Shown here: piece by piece, positions 13,271-15,641 of the stretch
Position numbering within the stretch: position 1 is the stretch's first letter
Layout: each line of letters begins with the position of its first letter
Source: Candidatus Poseidoniaceae archaeon
GTDB taxonomy: Archaea > Thermoplasmatota > Poseidoniia > Poseidoniales > Poseidoniaceae
Length of the DNA stretch: 15,641 nucleotides
Assembly (NCBI GenBank): GCA_949373265.1
Contig: CASICT010000034.1
Coordinates: 1-15,641, forward strand
Reading direction: 5' to 3'
Program-made: the position numbers and the translations under genes
The notes under the pieces: generated by a model
What the model was told of the DNA's origin: nothing
Database searches by the model: none
Seen by the model: the letters and a program-made list of their open reading frames with translations, nothing else

Positions 13271-15034
13271 ATGGCAGAAGACCAACGCGTACGAGGATAT
13301 TGCGCATATGATTGGGGAAAGAGTGCTTTTGAGACATCGGTAACTACTGCAATATTCCCTGCATGGTTCGCCTTTTTGTTTGCTGAAGCGAATGGAATTT
13401 CCACCAAATTCCTGGGATCAGAATGGACCGCTGATGCTATGTTTTCAATGGCAGTAATGGCTGGTGCACTCTTTGTTGCAATTTGTGCGCCATCGTTAGG
13501 AGTCATTGCTGATCGTCGTATGATTAAATTATGGTGGCTCAGGATATTAACGATTATCGGCTCTGTGTCTTGTATTCTGTTAGCACTATCTCCGTATCTG
13601 AGCGTGTCGATGGGGTGGGTTTGGGCCATGATTATGTTCATGATTGCCAATGTCGGACTTAATGGTGCAGGCGTATTCTACAATGCACTACTTCCACATA
13701 TGGGTGAACAATCTGAAATGGATTCAATCTCAAACAAGGCCTTTGCAGCAGGATATCTGGGAGGAGGAATACTCCTAGTCGTTCACCTTGGAATGTGGCT
13801 TACCCTTAGTGGCTCCTGGGTCATCCCATTCATCATGGCATCATCAGGAATATGGTGGCTTGGATTTGCCCAGATGACATTCAGAATGATTCCAGAGCCA
13901 CACATCGAAAATGAAATGGAACCGATGGGCATAATTGATTCTACAAAAATGGCACTTGGCGAAGTTAAATCTACATTAGCCGACATCAAGAGTTTCAGAA
14001 CTCTATTCATCTACATGATAGCATATTTCTGTTTTATCGATGGAATAAACTCGGTTACTGCACTAGCAGGAGTGTTTGGAATCGTGGTTTTGGGACTAAC
14101 CACCACAGGACTGATTCTAACAATTGTAATTATTCAATTCGTGGCAGCACCTGCCGCTATTGGCTTCACAAAGTTAGCAGAAAAGTGGGGCACTAAGAGC
14201 GCTTTACAATTTTCACTCGTTTGCTGGTGTTTCGTAATTGTCGGAGCCCTATCATTCGCACCACTAGAACTTGAAAAACATGAAGAATATGATGTGCAAT
14301 ATACCTGGGATGAGGATGCTAATCTCTACATTGCAGAGGCAAGAGAAGGCGTGAACAACATTGCAGCACTCCCCGATGATGATGAACAAATATGGGCACT
14401 TGAATACGAAGCAATCCTACCTGTGGAAGAAAATCAAGATGTCAAAAGACAAGGTTATGCTGTCAAATGGGCCTTTGATGATGACAAGCCAGTCCCTGTA
14501 GAAGTAATATTGACTGCAGACAACATCGAAAACCTGAAGTCTACTATGGATGAATCTAGATTTTCTTACAGTATAGAGGGTGGCGAGTTTGGAAATAAAA
14601 CTGGCCTTGGATTGCATCACCCTTCAAGCCTAGGCGATGGAACATTAGACGTTATTCCTGAAACTGTTCGCTCAATGGTTTGGGCTCCGCTCGGAATGAC
14701 TGTATTCTTCCAATTCTTACTACTCGGAGTATTTGCAGGAGCACTACTTGGTGGATCTCAAGGCCTAGCACGTTCGATGTTTGGACAAATGGTTCCTGAA
14801 ACCCGTTCAGCTGAATTCTTTGGATTCTTCGGATTCTTTGGTAAGGTTGCTGCTTTACTAGGTCCTCTAATCTATGCTCTGATGACTATCTGGTTTGATT
14901 CAAGAGTTGGTATTTTCGCACTATCAATACTGATTATTGCAGGAGTAATCATACTCCGTAAGGTCGATGTCGAAGACGGTATCGCTGTGGCCAAAGCAGA
15001 GGATGAAAGAAACCGTTCAACCTCTCAAGAGTGA
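13271..15034 (+). CDS. UMF1/Atg22-like major facilitator superfamily transporter with large inserted domain, 587 aa
   Basis: This is a membrane transporter of the UMF1 (vacuole effluxer Atg22-like) branch of the MFS; the substrate is unknown. The signature N-terminus YDWGKSAFETSV...FPAWF (13-33) and the late block GGSQGLARSMFGQMVPETRS (494-513) with EFFGFFG and GPLIYAL are typical of the branch. Hydrophobic segments occur at about 20-38, 58-79, 90-110, 115-140, 162-180, 184-201, 244-271, 275-298, 310-330, 471-493, 518-540 and 545-563, fitting twelve helices. Between the ninth and tenth helices, residues about 335-470 form an acidic, soluble insert with strand-like segments (YDVQYTWDE, GYAVKWAFDD, VPVEVILTAD). 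This should lie outside the membrane and is not part of the MFS core. No strong Shine-Dalgarno precedes ATG 13271. The PAP2-like gene follows after 36 bases. Confidence 0.87.
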   Translation: MAEDQRVRGYCAYDWGKSAFETSVTTAIFPAWFAFLFAEANGISTKFLGSEWTADAMFSMAVMAGALFVAICAPSLGVIADRRMIKLWWLRILTIIGSVSCILLALSPYLSVSMGWVWAMIMFMIANVGLNGAGVFYNALLPHMGEQSEMDSISNKAFAAGYLGGGILLVVHLGMWLTLSGSWVIPFIMASSGIWWLGFAQMTFRMIPEPHIENEMEPMGIIDSTKMALGEVKSTLADIKSFRTLFIYMIAYFCFIDGINSVTALAGVFGIVVLGLTTTGLILTIVIIQFVAAPAAIGFTKLAEKWGTKSALQFSLVCWCFVIVGALSFAPLELEKHEEYDVQYTWDEDANLYIAEAREGVNNIAALPDDDEQIWALEYEAILPVEENQDVKRQGYAVKWAFDDDKPVPVEVILTADNIENLKSTMDESRFSYSIEGGEFGNKTGLGLHHPSSLGDGTLDVIPETVRSMVWAPLGMTVFFQFLLLGVFAGALLGGSQGLARSMFGQMVPETRSAEFFGFFGFFGKVAALLGPLIYALMTIWFDSRVGIFALSILIIAGVIILRKVDVEDGIAVAKAEDERNRSTSQE

Positions 15035-15070
15035 AAACGCTCATAGCCGCAGGCTAGTGGAGTCATAACA

Positions 15071-15641
15071 ATGAGTCCGTACACGGTGATGATGGGACTT
15101 ATCCTGATTCTCACACCTCTCATCTGTTGGCTGTTCACTCTAGGAAGGGAACACACCCGTACACCTTTGGGAAAAGCGTTCGAGATAATTCACGAGAACA
15201 GATATTATTTACACATACTGGGCTATTTGTTAATCATCAAATGGAAAGCACTTACAGATCAACTGAATGAACCGATAAAAATCAAAACTGGTAACTGGAC
15301 CGAGTGGATTTATTCATTAGAAGGCGATGCCACATTATGGATTCAGCAAACATTTGAGAACGTTTGGTTAACAGAATTCCTTAATTTCCACTATCTGTTC
15401 ATATATTTGTTCTTAATTTACATTACTACTGTGTATTTTGCATATGTGGGCGAGAGAGATATGACAGACAAAGTCGCCCTCAATTATTTACTGATTTATG
15501 CATTAGCAGTTCCCTACTACCTCTTCTTCAATGTTGAAGTTACTTCGTCATGGATTCCTGGAATGAAAGCGCTACTCTACCACGATGGATGGTACACTTT
15601 GTTTTATGCTACACATGACCCGCTTGATAATGCAGTACCAT
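15071..15641 (+). CDS. PAP2/AUR1-like membrane phosphatase or phosphotransferase, N-terminal part (3' end outside window)
   Basis: Translation from ATG 15071 stays open to the window edge, giving 190 residues. Hydrophobic segments lie at about 5-24, 46-57, 107-125 and 136-153. The last visible residues, FYATHDPLDNAVP, match the lead-in to the PSLH catalytic motif of PAP2 and inositol-phosphorylceramide synthase (AUR1/IPT)-like enzymes. The catalytic His residues themselves would lie past the window end. Such enzymes dephosphorylate or transfer lipid-linked phosphate head groups at the membrane. GTGGAG at about 15057-15062 precedes the start. The gene begins 36 bases after the UMF1-type transporter on the same strand and may share its transcript. 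The general family is likely; substrate and direction of reaction are unknown. Confidence 0.72.
   Translation, partial: MSPYTVMMGLILILTPLICWLFTLGREHTRTPLGKAFEIIHENRYYLHILGYLLIIKWKALTDQLNEPIKIKTGNWTEWIYSLEGDATLWIQQTFENVWLTEFLNFHYLFIYLFLIYITTVYFAYVGERDMTDKVALNYLLIYALAVPYYLFFNVEVTSSWIPGMKALLYHDGWYTLFYATHDPLDNAVP

Noticed and set aside
1..15641. Search for CRISPR arrays, tRNA genes, insertion sequences and phage or defence genes.
   Set aside because: No regularly spaced repeats, cloverleaf-like segments, transposase motifs or terminal inverted repeats were seen, and intergenic gaps are too short to hide most of them.

Overview
The window reads as a gene-dense piece of a moderately AT-rich archaeal chromosome. 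It is most likely from the marine Poseidoniales (Marine Group II) or a close Thermoplasmata relative. The archaeal call rests on a CTP-type (archaeal) riboflavin kinase, a DUF835-domain protein and an archaeal-length citrate synthase. Narrowing this to Marine Group II is inference from overall gene style. Genes are packed tightly: some start codons overlap the preceding stop (ATGA), and two convergent pairs share their 3' ends. No stretch over 300 bases lacks a gene. I see no tRNA, rRNA, CRISPR, insertion sequence or integrase.

Layout. Bases 1-1649 (+) hold the tail of an unidentified gene, a TPR-like protein and the tRNA pseudouridine synthase truA. A minus-strand ribK overlaps the truA 3' end. 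It is divergent from a glycine C-acetyltransferase (kbl-type) gene, which is followed by a large unknown polytopic membrane protein. Two small minus-strand membrane-protein genes (5577-6869) come next. Divergent from them is a three-gene plus-strand unit (about 6911-10880): a DUF835 protein, a DnaA-like AAA+ ATPase and a YkgJ-type cysteine-cluster protein, joined by ATGA overlaps. Citrate synthase follows behind its own probable TATA box. It converges on a minus-strand glycerophosphodiester phosphodiesterase (GDPD). That gene is divergent from a UMF1-type MFS transporter and a PAP2/AUR1-like membrane enzyme cut by the window end.

How the genes fit together. Much of the window is housekeeping: tRNA modification, FMN synthesis, threonine/glycine metabolism and the TCA entry step. 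The right end has an envelope or lipid flavour (GDPD, PAP2-like, transporter). Two items stand out. First, the GDPD appears circularly permuted: the HRG strand that normally opens the barrel lies at the extreme C-terminus, while the protein starts just before the ENT motif. Second, an AAA+ ATPase closely resembling bacterial DnaA/Hda, without a recognisable DnaA DNA-binding domain, is translationally coupled to a DUF835 protein. This is unexpected because archaea normally start replication with Orc1/Cdc6.
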